A stretch of 64,000 bases of DNA from Coptis chinensis (lineage: Eukaryota > Streptophyta > Magnoliopsida > Ranunculales > Ranunculaceae). This document shows, one piece after another, positions 47,507-60,315 of this stretch. The notes below the pieces were generated by a model that saw only the letters and a program-made list of their open reading frames with translations, ran no database searches and was not told where the DNA came from. How positions within the stretch are numbered: the stretch's first letter is position 1; the number at the start of each line of letters is the position of its first letter. A program made the translations under genes and the position numbers. Location: positions 72,693,501 through 72,757,500 of the forward strand of contig CM027378.1 of NCBI GenBank assembly GCA_015680905.1, read 5' to 3'.

Positions 47507-50500
47507 ATGGAGGGAAATTTAGAAGACCAGAATAAATTACCAGAACTAAAACTAGGTATTCATTTTAAAATGTTAGTGTATTCGTTTAAATATCCCTTCA
47601 CAAAGTTTTTAACATTTCTTTTACGTGTTATATTGTAGATGCCAAGCAAGCTCAAGGGTTTATCTCATTCTTTAAAACCCTACCCAAGGTAATGAATGAA
47701 TTAATTAATTAATTATATGCTCCTCATTACATTGTCCTAAATATGTCTACTTTTTGTTTAATTTCAAGGACCCAAGAGCTGTTCGCTTCTTCGATCGTCG
47801 GGTAGCCTCACTTTTTCATTATGTTATACTCAGTGCTTATTATGTATTTTCATTTTAATGCATTATAATATTTTGCCTTTTCGGTGGTGAGTAGGATTAT
47901 TATACTGCGCATGGAGAAAATGCGACTTTTATTGCAAAGACATATTACCACACTACGACTGCTTTACGACAACTGGGTAGTGGTTCCGATGGTATTTCTA
48001 GTGTGAGTGTGAGTAAAAACATGTTTGAAACTATTGCTCGTGATCTTCTACTCGAGAGAACAGACCATACGTTGGAACTTTACGAGGGAAGTGGTTCAAA
48101 TTGGAGGTTGTCAAAGAGTGGTACACCTGGAAATCTTGGGAGTTTTGAAGATATTTTGTTTGCCAACAATGAGATGCAGGATTCGCCTGTGGTTGTTGCG
48201 TTGTGTCCACTTTTCCGTGAAAATGAATGTACAATCGGGTTGGGTTTTCTTGATTTAACCAAGAGAGTAGTTGGTTTAGCGGAATTTCTTGATGATAGCC
48301 AGTTTACAAATGTTGAATCAACTTTGGTTGCTCTTGGGTGTAAGGAATGTCTCGTTCCTTTAGAAAGTGGAAAATCTGTTGAAAGCAAAAATTTGCAGGA
48401 AGCATTGTCAAGATGTGGTGTGCTCGTGACCGAGAGAAAGAAAACTGAATTTAAATCCAGGGATTTGGTGCAGGATCTCAGTCGTCTTGTCAAAGGCTCA
48501 ATTGAACCTGTTCGAGATTTGGTTTCTAATATGGAGCTCGCTTCTGGGGCTCTTGGGGCATTGCTATCTTATGCAGAATTGCTTGCAGATGAGAGGAACT
48601 ATGGGAATTATACAATCCAAAGGTACAATCTTGATGGCTATATGAGGTTAGACTCTGCGGCCATGAGAGCATTGAATGTTCTCGAGAGCAAAACCGATGC
48701 AAACAAGAACTTTAGCATTTTCGGTCTGATGAATAGAACCTGTACTGCTGGCATGGGCAAAAGATTATTAAACAGGTGGCTGAAACAACCATTACTCGAT
48801 ATAGTTGAAATCAATAATAGGCTGGATATGGTTCAGGCATTTGTGGAAGACACTGAGCTTCGTCAAGACCTAAGGCAGCATCTGAAAAGAATTTCTGATA
48901 TTGAGCGTCTAATGCATAATCTCGAGAAGAGAAGAGCGGGATTGCAACACATTGTAAAGCTTTATCAGGTAAGCTTGTTCCTCTCAGATAATGTTCATTT
49001 CTTAACCTTTTCACCAAATCAAAATGACCAATTTTATGATCAACAGAGTTAGTGTTTTAAGGCGTGGTATGTGCAATAGAATTATTGATAATTATGTGGT
49101 TGTAAACTAGAGTCTAGTTAGCTTATACCAGTGAATTGTTTTTAAGTCATTTCTCCTTGTTGTATTTCTTATATATGCAGTCAAGCATCAGACTTCCATC
49201 CATCAAAACCGCGCTAGGAAGATATGATGGGCAATTTTTACCGCTGTTAAAGGAAAGATATTTGGATCCTCTTGAGTGTTGGACTGATGATGAACACTTG
49301 AATAGATTTATAGCTCTTGTTGAAGCATCTGTTGACCTTGACCAACTCGAGAACGGGGAGTACATGATATCATCTGGTTATGACTCGAACCTGGCTGCTC
49401 TGAAAGACGAGCGAGATGCAGTGGAGCAACAAATTCACAATTTGCACAAACAAACTGCTAATGAACTCGATCTTCCTCTGGATAAGGCTTTGAAGTTAGA
49501 CAAAGGGACACAATTTGGTCATGTTTTTAGAATAACAAAGAAAGAGGAACCGAAAATCAGAAAAAAGCTGACAACCCAGTTTATTGTTCTCGAAACTCGA
49601 AAGGATGGGGTGAAGTTCACAAATTCAAAGCTTAAAAAGTTAGGGGATCAGTACCAAAGACTACTTGAAGAGTACACAAGTTGTCAAAAAGAGCTGGTTG
49701 CTCGAGTGGTTGAAACTGCAGCAACCTTCTCCGAGGTATTTAGCAATAATCGTTTGCAAGATTGCAAGGATCTATCTTGTTGCCCGGAGTTGTTATCAAT
49801 CTAGAACTCATCTGACATTCTATACATGCAGGTCTTTGATTCCTTAGCTGGGATTCTCTCCGAAATAGATGTCTTGCTTAGTTTTGCTGATCTGGCCATT
49901 AGTTGTCCAACTCCCTATACCAGGCCAAGCATCACTCATTCAGTAATGTCTATTTTTGAGTTGATGCACTTGATATTTATTTATAAGGAAGTGATTTGTG
50001 TCCTTACTAAGAAAAATATTCTTACATCATTTTCTGTGTTGGGTTGGTAGGATGAAGGAGATATTGTTCTCAATGGAAGTAGGCACCCTTGTGTTGAGGC
50101 TCAAGATGGAGTGAACTTTATATCAAATGATTGTACTCTTGTCAGTAATATTGCAATACTGTTAAAATATATGTCAACTTTCTTTTATGTTTATTGAAAT
50201 GATTTTAACACATATACATATATATTTGGTCAAAATCAGGTTAGAGGAGAGAGCTGGTTCCAAATCATTACGGGGCCTAACATGGGTGGAAAATCAACAT
50301 TTATTCGACAGGTATGATTAACAGTTGCATTCTTTGAATGTTTCCTTCTCTGCTATGTCGCATTTGAGTTTTAATAGAGATAACAGTTTGCATTTTTGGA
50401 TAATGCTTCTGAGTGTTTCTTCATTATCAGGCAGAATTTAGTTTATTAATTTAATTCCTTCTAAGACATCTTTCTAGCTATTGAGTCCATCAGGATATTG

Positions 50501-52761
50501 TGTTGCTTTCACACAATAATAGTTTTGTGCAAGACTACATGAAGGAAACATTACCTTAATTTCTTGTTCATTGCATTTTTTGTCTTTGTAATTGTCACCC
50601 ATGCTTGCTTCATATTTGTTGCTGTCATTATGGAGGATATATTCTTATTTTTTATATATTATATATTATATATAACATTCTGTAATTATTGTGAGAGAAG
50701 TTTTATTAGATAATATTCTCTGTATTTTTTATTGAATCAGAGTTTGCCATTTTTATCAATTTTAAAGTTTTGTAACCTGAAACCTATCTCTTTGCTTGAG
50801 GTATTTTTCCTACTTTAAGATGTGAAGAATGAACTCGTTGTTAAAACTATTATGCCCTGTGGAATAGTAAGGTTATATGACTACATTAAAAGATACTTTC
50901 TCACTCACTTAGTGAATCACATGGCATACCGTTATTATGTAATTGGTTGTTACTTATTTATGTGTTGCTGTTGGCAGGTTGGTGTGAACATTTTGATGGC
51001 GCAAGTTGGTTCTTTTGTTCCTTGTGACAGAGCAAGCATTAGTGTGCGTGATTGCATTTTTGCTCGAGTGGGTGCTGGAGATTGCCAAGTGAGTTACGTG
51101 GTTAATACTGTTTGTAACATATATAGTGGAACTTCAAGAACAAAAGCCGTCATCCAATTTTGTCAAATACCAATAGTTTCTGCATTTCCAGTAGAAGTGC
51201 ATCAATAACTGCATATTCAGTAGACATTTTCGAAATTTCATGCTCGTGGAGGAACACCGATCGGCCGTACAGTGGAATAGGCCGTCAGAGAGTGGTATCA
51301 GAGTCTAGGATGGCTAGTCCTAAGGTTGGGGGACTGCAATATCCGAAAGGTAGGCAGGAAAGGCTCCTATTGCAAGTAGTGAAGGTTGTGCCAGGAGTTT
51401 AGTCCCAATTTGTTAGGTTCCATCCAACACTTGGCTTCACTAGTGATTGATCTGCGCCAAGGGTTTTGAGGACAACCCCAGACCTATCAGACTATCATTT
51501 GGTCGTCACCAAAAGAAGAGGATAAAAAGAATCTCTACATACCCTTTAAACCTAACATGAAATAAGGAGTTTAACAAATTTCAACATGACTTGCAAAGGG
51601 AGAAGAAAATAAGAAATCATCTGTGATTATTATAATTATAATATGTTGGTGCAAAGGGATAATAAAAAACTATTGTGGGAAGGTCTATGAACAAGTAAAC
51701 ACAAGAACTTCCTGCTCTTCAAATCTCATCAGGTTTACCAATCTCAATTTTTTTAAAAAGGTCGGCTTTGAACCCGCAGTTTACTGAATTTATGTGTTCT
51801 GCTCAATCAAAATAGGCTCTTTTTTGGTTATCACTCTATGAGTTAAATTGGATTCTGTCCAATTCTCATAAAACGAGACTGGTTTTGTTACAAGTCCAAG
51901 CTTATAGCTGTATCGTCCATGTCTAATCTGGAGTTCCACATTTTTTCTTTCTTTCCTTTGTTTTCTTGCAAATTTAATACAAAACACCTTGTTTTCATTT
52001 GCTGCATGCATTTCTTCTAGTACTGATCTTTCTTTTGTTAATATTGTGTAGTTGCGTGGAGTTTCAACCTTCATGCAAGAAATGCTGGAAACTGCTTCCA
52101 TAATAAAAGGAGCTACTGATAAGTCGTTGATAATCATTGATGAATTAGGCCGTGGAACGTCAACTTATGATGGGTTTGGTATGTATTTTGTTTTGTTTTG
52201 ATCTGTATTCTCTTGATATGATTTCTGAAAACTGTGAACCAACTGATGTTTAGTTTTGCATTTGAAAGATGTCTTTTATTTTTTTTAAGATTTTTATATT
52301 TAAAATTTGTAAGCGGGGATTTATATAATGTTATGATTGGATCTCATATGACATACTAGATTGACATTGTTATCTTTCAATAGAGTTTTTCTATTATGCT
52401 ACTATACCTTTTAAGTTCACAGATGAAATTTGGAATGCAAGTAAGAAACTGTGCAGTATAAGGAAAGGAGGAAAGTATGATGCTTGCTTTCATCTCTCCT
52501 TGCACGTTATCCATTCCTTGTGATCTAATAAGCAAATACGGCAAATAGTACAAGGAAGACCTTTTCAGGCTTACATAAGTTCACAAATATGTTTTTGTTT
52601 TTTTTATTTGAACCAAAGATATATTTTATTCAATATCCAGAAAAGATCATATAAAGGTAATGGTGAACAAACGCAAACCCCTTCTGAATAGCAAAAGTGA
52701 TTCCCTTAAATACATATTCATTAGAACCAGCATTCATTACATTGCTATGTAATTTTTATTC

Positions 52762-52792
<31 letters not shown>

Positions 52793-54614
52793 TTTGGGAG
52801 AAACATAAAATACGTAATTTCATTACTAAAGAATGATACCTTGCTCTAAAGCTAATGTGCTAAACACTTAAAAAAGTATTAGCATATTAGGTAGACTATC
52901 TCAACGTATACTGTTATTTTGAATTTGGGCTACTTTGGTTTATTCATGCTCATATCATGATCTTATTGTCTTTTTTATTGTTCACATGAACGTTTATTAA
53001 AGAATCTTTTAGAAGTCCAATAGAAGGTAGAAAGAAAGCTGATAACTTGTACAAGTATAATTTCGCCTGTATAAGAATTGTTAGGTTCTTTTGAAAATGT
53101 GAAGCTTCATATTACAAGCAGTTATTCTCGTTGTTACCTGAACGCTTTCTGTTACTATATGTGCTTACACTTCTAATTGTTTTATACATAATTACTTTCT
53201 GCATTCAGGATTGGCTTGGGCCATTTGTGAACATCTAGTTGAAGTGACTAGAGCACCGACATTATTTGCAACTCACTTTCATGAATTGACCGCATTAGCT
53301 TATGAGAATGCTGATAATGAGCCTTCTAAGAAGTCCACCCTTGGCGTGGCAAATTTTCATGTTAGTGCTCACATTGATTCATCAACTCGCAAACTGACAA
53401 TGCTATACAAGGTGAGGGCTAAGAGCTTCTCCTTAGTTTTTTTTTTCAAGTAAAGTTTTGGCTCTGTTTTCTGTTGACCCTCTTTCTTTAAACTGCTATT
53501 CCTCTTACAAGACACCTTTTAGTTTATACAAGGCGTTGCTATGTTTGTTTGGTTAGTTTCTACATTCATGGAATTCCATTACATCTCCTATTTTGATTCC
53601 CTAACTTGATGAGTATTTTTCAGGTTGAACCAGGAGCCTGTGATCAAAGTTTTGGTATTCATGTTGCAGAATTTGCGAATTTCCCTGAAAGTGTTGTTGC
53701 ACTTGCTAGAGAAAAGGCTGCAGAGTTGGAAGATTTTTCATCCATTTCAATCACTTCAAACGATGCAAAAGAAGAGGTTTGCTCATTATACTTCTCACAA
53801 TGGGTCTTGACTCTTGTGGATTGAGCCTCTGCTATTCTCACATAATGTGAGGCATAATGATACAGTATATTACATACCCACTCGATGTTTGGATTCAACA
53901 AGTTATTTTATTCGCTCTTTGAGAGTTTTATATGTGGAATTACATATGACGGTAATATTGTTTCTTTCAATCATATCTCTTTGTGAAAAGTATTTTTCTG
54001 CTGCTTTACCTAGTTAGTTTTGAAGGGCATGTACTTCCTCTTCTTTGGAATTGGTAGCCTGCATGGCTGCATCTTGGCAACTTAGAATACCATACCAGAG
54101 TAGGAAATCCAGAACACGCATCAAATGATAAACTAGCCTTTGGACTTTTGTTATGGGATAACATCATAATACGACAAGGTTCATGAGTTGTTGGCTAGTG
54201 GCTAGTGGTGCAGTGCCACAGCTTATCATGGGAACTTTTTCCTGCCCATACTCTCGTAAAATAGTTAGATTCTTATTCATCACTCCACCTGCCTTGTATA
54301 ATCATTTATTTATTTGGTTACTTTTATTTGTATATCAAGTCTTTTTCTTCCCCATTCCTATGGTCCCTCAATTTTTGCTGTCATGAGCTAACTCATACAG
54401 TAATTATGTACAGGTGGGATCTAAGCGCAAGAGAGTATGTGGTCCTGACGACATTTCTAGAGGTGCTGCTCGGGCACATAAATTCTTGCAGGACTTCTCT
54501 TCTTTGCCTATAGACGAGATGGACTTGCAGCAGACTCTGGAACACGTGAGCAAGTTGAGGAATGAGTTAGTTAAGGATGCTGCTGACTGCTGCTGGCTCG
54601 AACAATTCCTCTAG
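47507..54614 (+). CDS. MSH2: DNA mismatch repair protein MSH2
   Basis: MSH2 is the MutS homologue that pairs with MSH3, MSH6 or plant MSH7 to recognise mismatches in the nucleus. Thirteen coding exons: 47507-47555, 47639-47688, 47769-47801, 47895-48968, 49181-49735, 49832-49942, 50051-50140, 50240-50311, 50978-51088, 52052-52178, 53209-53411, 53624-53776, 54414-54614. All have AG/GT borders in phase and total 942 aa, near the Arabidopsis length. MutS domain I begins [20 protein letters not shown]. The core/lever region includes [20 protein letters not shown]. The ATPase has Walker [10 protein letters not shown] (about 666-674), Walker [13 protein letters not shown] (about 741-752) and the ATHFHEL switch (about 778-784). 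The C-terminal helices end WLEQFL. All key residues are intact. Exon 3 is only 33 bp. Intron 9 holds a retroelement scrap. Confidence 0.97.
51240..51420 (+). repeat. Possible LTR-retroelement scrap in MSH2 intron 9
   Basis: AGTGGTATCAGAGTCTAGGA at about 51291 resembles the initiator-tRNA-Met primer-binding site TGGTATCAGAGC found just inside plant LTR retrotransposons. No LTR pair or coding domain surrounds it in the 963-bp intron, so at most it is a TRIM-like or truncated remnant. Splice sites on both sides are intact. Confidence 0.35.
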
Positions 54615-56512
54615 CCTTGAGAAAATGCAACCCCTTTCATGGTACGAACTCCCCAATCCTGTAATTAAATGCATTTTAGGAGCCACAGTAGATTGTTTTT
54701 GTTTTTTTAACTGTGATAAAAGCTTTGTATGTTGCTCTTCCTTATGTCAATGAACCAGAATAATACTACCGTGGTTCAATTCGATGTGTTTGTTTTTTGT
54801 TATATTATGATTGTAAAGTTCAGCCAAGTGGGTTGTGGTTATATACGTGTGGGCAGTTGATAAAATACTCCATGTGAAGACGAAGACCAGTCATATATAT
54901 ATATGCACATTAGACATGGAGATTTTGCATATCCTCTCTTTTGAATTATACAGATGGTGTTCAGGTTAACATCATCGAAACAAGTAGGTTTGTAGTTTTG
55001 TGAGGTTTTTCAAAACAGAAAGTCTTTGATTTGTATGCTTCTAGCATGTTGCATGGAAGGAAAGACACATGAACTGGGGGAGCAGCTATAATTGTTGGGC
55101 GGTCCACATATGATAGCGGTTAGGTCAAAGTTCAACTTGATTTGATTGTTAGGCATCCTTTGTAACTGACCTTTTGTTTGATCTTAAATCTTTTCACCAC
55201 CTAAAATAATTTTATAGATGGGATTGTTTATCTCATAGTATTAAAAATCTTTTTGATGTTTCTGTACTTCCAACACCAAAAAATTATGTTGTTTACAAAA
55301 GCAGAGAAGTTGTTTTGGCAACAGTACCTGCAAAAATTTTAAAGACTTGGAAAATTTTAACCTTGTATAGTTGATTATTGTAAAGAAATTTGGGATAAAT
55401 TTACGGCACAAACTCCTAACAGACCCTAAAGATTTAATCACTATTTATTCTCGTAACTGACCCTAAGATTGACGAACTTTATCCTAGTGATCGAAACATC
55501 ATTAAAACTCATTGGGAAGACGTTGAATGACCATTTCCCTTCATGGACATGATGTATAGGTTCAAGAACACCTGAAGTATATTTATCATCATCATTAGTT
55601 AATGTCTTAATGGATCCAAGTATAGTTACCTTTACGGGGAAAGCATGTCCCTTGGTAAGTTTAAGATATGGCCATTATTATTAATTATACGCTTCCTTTA
55701 TTTGATTAATTTGTTTGAGGACAGTGCGGAAGAATTTCTTATTCATGTGCCATATAGATCTTGTACTGACAAATTTAGGCTAGGATAAAAATTAGTGAAG
55801 GACAACTGGTGAAGTAATATTTTGGTGGTACAAGAATAAGGGTAAAGTCTTTGACATGTGAATTAAAATATATCAACTGAATAGAGAATGCAGTGGCTTC
55901 TTTGTGATTTGATCATTTGAATAATTTATATACATGCTTAGCTTAGTGTTTATAATTTTAGATTATTAGAGACTGACACAAACTTTACGTGTTGGGTGCT
56001 TGGGTGTCCTTAAACTGATAGGATTTCATACCCAAAGAAACGTAATTTAAGATAGAATTACACTTCTGACGCGATGAACATTTCCATTCCATTGCTCTGA
56101 AATCTGAATACAATTGTATGGTAGGCTTTAATGGCTATGCTCCAAGTTTATTAGGTTTAATTAATCCTTTAATTGACACTGTTTTTTTGGGACTTGGGAC
56201 ATTGGGAGTGGGAACTGGGAAGAGAGCGACTTTTTGACTTTTGATTGTTGCAGAGCTAAATTACGGCAGTCATATGGGCCACTAGAGGAAATTTCATCTA
56301 TGGATAGTGGGCCTATGAGAAATACTATGTTGACATAGGAAAAATGATAGAGTGACCTGGCATGTTGCAACATTCATATTGCAGTAGTGAATATAAAAAC
56401 CAAAAATTTTTTTTTCACTCAAAATGTTTTTTTCTTTCTATTATTAGCTTTTCATTCTCATTTTTCCATTCTCATCTTCTCTTCATAGCAAACTATTAAT
56501 ACAATTTATTTT

Positions 56513-56645
56513 TCATGATACAAATATTGATGTTGTGTGTTATAGTGGTTTTATGATGCAACATTGACGTTGCAGTGGTATTTTTCAATACAACATTGAT
56601 GTTGCAGTGGTGGTTTTTCATAGTGTAACATTGATGTTGCAATGC
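56513..56645 (+). repeat. Short tandem repeats, ~45-bp period
   Basis: Three to four diverged copies of a unit containing CAACATTGATGTTGCAGTGG followed by TTTTTCAT-like text. Within each, CAACATTGATGTTG is itself a near palindrome. Confidence 0.7.
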
Positions 56646-58156
56646 TACGTCACTGTGTTGATCAATTGTGTCAAATTTTCTATGTCAGTATAGAATTATG
56701 TTGGGCCTAGCGACTTGCCCCATATGTAAGATTAAGGGTTTTGGAATCAAGTTACCATTTGTAAGCTTAAGGGTTATTAGTTTTGGGCATCTGTTATTAG
56801 CTTAGGACTTAGTCCTAGGACCCATCTGAAAAATAGATTAGTATTTTGGACCATGTAGATTTTAGTTGCCCATCCCCTCATCATGAACAGCTTCAATAGT
56901 TTTCAGCCCATAGGTAAAGAGCCTCTCTAATTATGAGATTTGTTCAATTAAATTTCTGTTAATTTTGTGGTCAAAATGATCCAGACTCGTGACAGGGCCT
57001 TAGTACGGTAGTACCTGTACTCATTGCAACCGAAATCAGTAACCAAAGAGGGGGGGGGGGGGGAATGTACTGATTGAGAGTTGGAACTTAGAATAAACAC
57101 CATCAGACATCAGTTATGCTGATTTTTTTCTCAAAAAAAAAAAGTTATACTGATTTTGAACATCTTAGGATTTGAGGTCAATCATCTTGGTAGCAGAAGT
57201 GGTTTACCCCATGACCGCTCTAATTAGAAGAACAACATAGTACATTACACATAAATGAGTTTATTGTGGATCGGGGTGTATTTGTACCCCAGAAGTCCAA
57301 GTTCTAAAACACAATTGATGGCAACAGTCGTCATGACAGGGTGGGGCTGACATCATCATGAATCCCACACTTACTCTTAATCCTCTCGTGGGGAGTGGTG
57401 GTGGTGCCATCATCAAATCTTTGAATAAAGAAGTAAATTTAATATGAGAAATAAACATATGAAGAGTAGGAAAAGATGAAAAAGAATGTGGGGGACCAAA
57501 GCACATCCATGCGTGTGACCACTAAAAAGGTTAAAAACCTTTTCTCTAAGTTTATATAACAAATAATTATAAATACACGTCAAGTACATCAACCTGAGTG
57601 CCCTAATGAGGCAACCTTACTAGTCTTTCAAAGGTATATGTACACAAAGAAAGACTAAACGCTCTACACATGCAGTACAATTCTACAGTCTAGACAACCA
57701 TGTCTGTCTGGTTTATTTTTGGTCTTATAACCTCAAAAAAATCAGGTGTTCCATTCCTAGAAAAGAATGGCTGAGTTACCCAAAAAAAAAATGGCCGAGT
57801 GTAGTGATGGGATCGTTAAACTTTAAAAGTTTAGTACACAAGTGTTCGGTGGGATTCAAAAATCAAATGCCCCATATGATCCATGGAATTGTTTTTCTAT
57901 CAGTGGATTCTTATATCTTTTTGGTAAATAGTTGATTAGTTCATCTATGCACTCAGAATTGAAATTTCGACTCTATGTTAAACTCAGTTTCGATTTTCGC
58001 ATGAGCTTTTATGTGTTACTAATATAGTGAAAACATGATTGATCAATTTGAAGATTAATGAATGCGTGGTTATCCTAATATATTTTGGTATGGACAATGG
58101 TTTCGTATATATATAGCCTTTCATGTCATCTTCGATACAGAAATTTATGTTGAAGA

Positions 58157-58210
58157 TGACGATGATATGATTAGTTTTGTATGAATGCCACACAAAACTA
58201 ATCATCGTCG
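58157..58210. repeat. Hairpin-forming inverted repeat
   Basis: GACGATGATATGATTAGTTTTGT pairs with ACAAAACTAATCATCGTC as an 18-bp stem with a 3-nt bulge and a loop of about 11 nt. It is too short for a plant miRNA precursor call and may be a MITE remnant. Confidence 0.6.
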
Positions 58211-58554
58211 TTCCTATCGATCGCAAAAATATGGTGAGCCATTCGTCGGTTGACTTTAATTTGAACAAAATGAGTAATATACTAGTTAACCAGATCGATC
58301 TTCAAGTTTCAAATTTTATGAATCATCCCTAGAAGAATACCAATAACACCATCTAGACATCTAAAACACAGCACTAAGAAGGTATGAAGGAACTAAAAAT
58401 TAGAATTACAAACCATTGAATTACAATAACTTTTTAGCTAATGTTTTTTGTGCTTTGAAAGAAATTTTTTAGTGTTGGTCAAATGCTAGTCAGCGTATGG
58501 TGATAATGGAAATAATTGTAGAGTGGAACTCTAATAGTTCTTGGTCCACCTCAG

Positions 58555-58616
58555 GGTGGACAACTGGACATCTATCAAATTCAAAGGTGGACAACTGGAC
58601 ATCTATCAAATTCAAA
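58555..58616 (+). repeat. Perfect 31-bp tandem duplication
   Basis: GGTGGACAACTGGACATCTA followed by TCAAATTCAAA occurs twice back to back without a difference, suggesting a recent slippage or repair event. Confidence 0.95.
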
Positions 58617-60315
58617 TCATGCTGCTTGATGCCATTTCATCACAATACTTTAGGGGTGCTGGCTTACATGGCCAACTCTCAGGTAAAAGTCAGTTATAAA
58701 ACATAAAAATAACTAAAGAAGTGACAAAAACTAACATTCATGAAATTATTCCCTTCCCAAAGAATTTTCGAAATTAATTTTCCAAGAAAGCAAAAATAAG
58801 AGTAGAACTGTAGAAGGAACAAAAATGTTTTGGAAAGTAAATACTTTTGCTACAAGAAAGGGAGAAGGGAGGAGAATTGGAGACATTAATTTATGTCAAT
58901 CACATCAGAGCCTTCATACTTCTGTAGTTCCATCAAAGGTGTTTTGCTTGGTCTTAAAGTCGGATTATTAGCTAGTTTTAGAATCCAAAATAGAAATTGT
59001 ATTCTTAATCATATCCCACTATTTTAGCCATGCCCATTGAGTGGCCAGTGCATATCAATATACTGTTGAGTTCTTAGTTTGGACTGAACTATACTGTGGA
59101 CGTGACAATAATTTTCTAAACCTGTTATGAAATAGAAAATATATTGAATATTTTATCCATTTTTGTTCTGCATTTTGGTTTCACACCCTCCCCCTGATGG
59201 CCTGATGCATGGTAACTATCCTACCCACAAAAATAAGATTCATTAGTCATTGAGTGTGCAGAGTTGAAAGTTGAAACTTATTTATATATTTTGCAACAGA
59301 TCAACTGGAATTCTGGTTTGGGACCATTTAATCCAACTCTTGTGTCCTATTACAAAACCAATAAGAGTCCACGCATAATGCAACTGAAACCAAGGTATTT
59401 GGAAAGAGATGGAAGAGAGAATAAGAAACAAAGGAATATAAGAATAAAGAGAGAGGAGAGAGAAGGAGGAGTGTGTTCCAAGACACAATGATTACAAAGT
59501 TTTGGAGAGGGAGCAGAAAGGAGAGAGCGTGGCAAATTACAATGTGTGGAAGAACGTGGGGTGAAGGAAGAAGCTTGACCAAATGTAAGAAAGAAAAGGT
59601 AAAAAGACCTACTCAACTTACTGCTACTACTTCTTATTATTAACCTTTTATCATACCAAACCAAGCCTGGTCTAAGTGGTGAAGTGGTCTGTTTGGTCGG
59701 TAGACAAAACTATAGATGTTTATATGTAAACTATGTCTTTATTATGTGTTTTGTTTCTTTCTCACTGCAATAAGCCAGAAGAGTGTAATTATACTCTTTG
59801 AACCAATAAGAAAGTGAAATCATCCCAACATAAACAGAACTATTTTCTCAATTCCCAACTCATTAAGAGTTAATATAATAACATCCAACACCACAAAGTG
59901 AAGATGGATGGAGAGAGAGAGATGCCGTAAGAAGAAAGGAAAGGCGTCGTACTATTGTTTCAATTCATAATAGAGAAAGAGAGAGTAAGAGCAGACTCAG
60001 CAGTGTGTATAAAGAAAGAAGACAAGCACAAAAGAAAAGGAAAGCTTAGACTAGTAGGATTAAAGAAAGTGGTCATACAAAGGCTTGGCAGAATAACCAA
60101 GAAAAGTGAGATATGCTAGTCTTGAGTTTTTTTGGCTTTGTTGCCTTAGTAAAATGGTATATATATGCGTTAGATACTTAGAGGAGTCAAGAGAAGAGAA
60201 GATCCCCCCCTAGCCTCCCCTCTTTAATCTTTGTGCTTCTGTTTCACCATATATCCCCAAGGGAGATTTTGATATCTTAGCTTATTCATAGAAAAGAGAC
60301 TATAATTCATCTTAT

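Larger units (their letters stand above)
54615..60315. other. Intergenic between MSH2 and bHLH gene
   Basis: No gene is supported over 5.7 kb; frames up to about 104 codons are antisense or random. The first part is the MSH2 3' UTR. Small structures are listed separately. A poly-G run lies at about 57051-57063. The last 400 bp is purine-rich (GAGAGAGAGA near 59911, GAGAAAGAGAGAG near 59973), with TATATATATG near 60158, and probably includes the bHLH promoter and leader. Confidence 0.4.

Noticed and set aside
48080..48493. 137-codon minus-strand frame in MSH2 exon 4
   Set aside because: It is antisense to a well-supported MSH2 exon and has no recognisable domain.
48969..49180. Coding read-through of MSH2 exon 4 to 49052
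   Set aside because: The open frame continues past a good donor (CAG|GTAAGC) into AT-rich intron; splicing to 49181 restores family sequence ([16 protein letters not shown]).
59264..59664. Overlapping frames of 68-104 codons on both strands
   Set aside because: They arise from purine-rich low-complexity leader-like DNA; no homology-like pattern and no consistent codon use.
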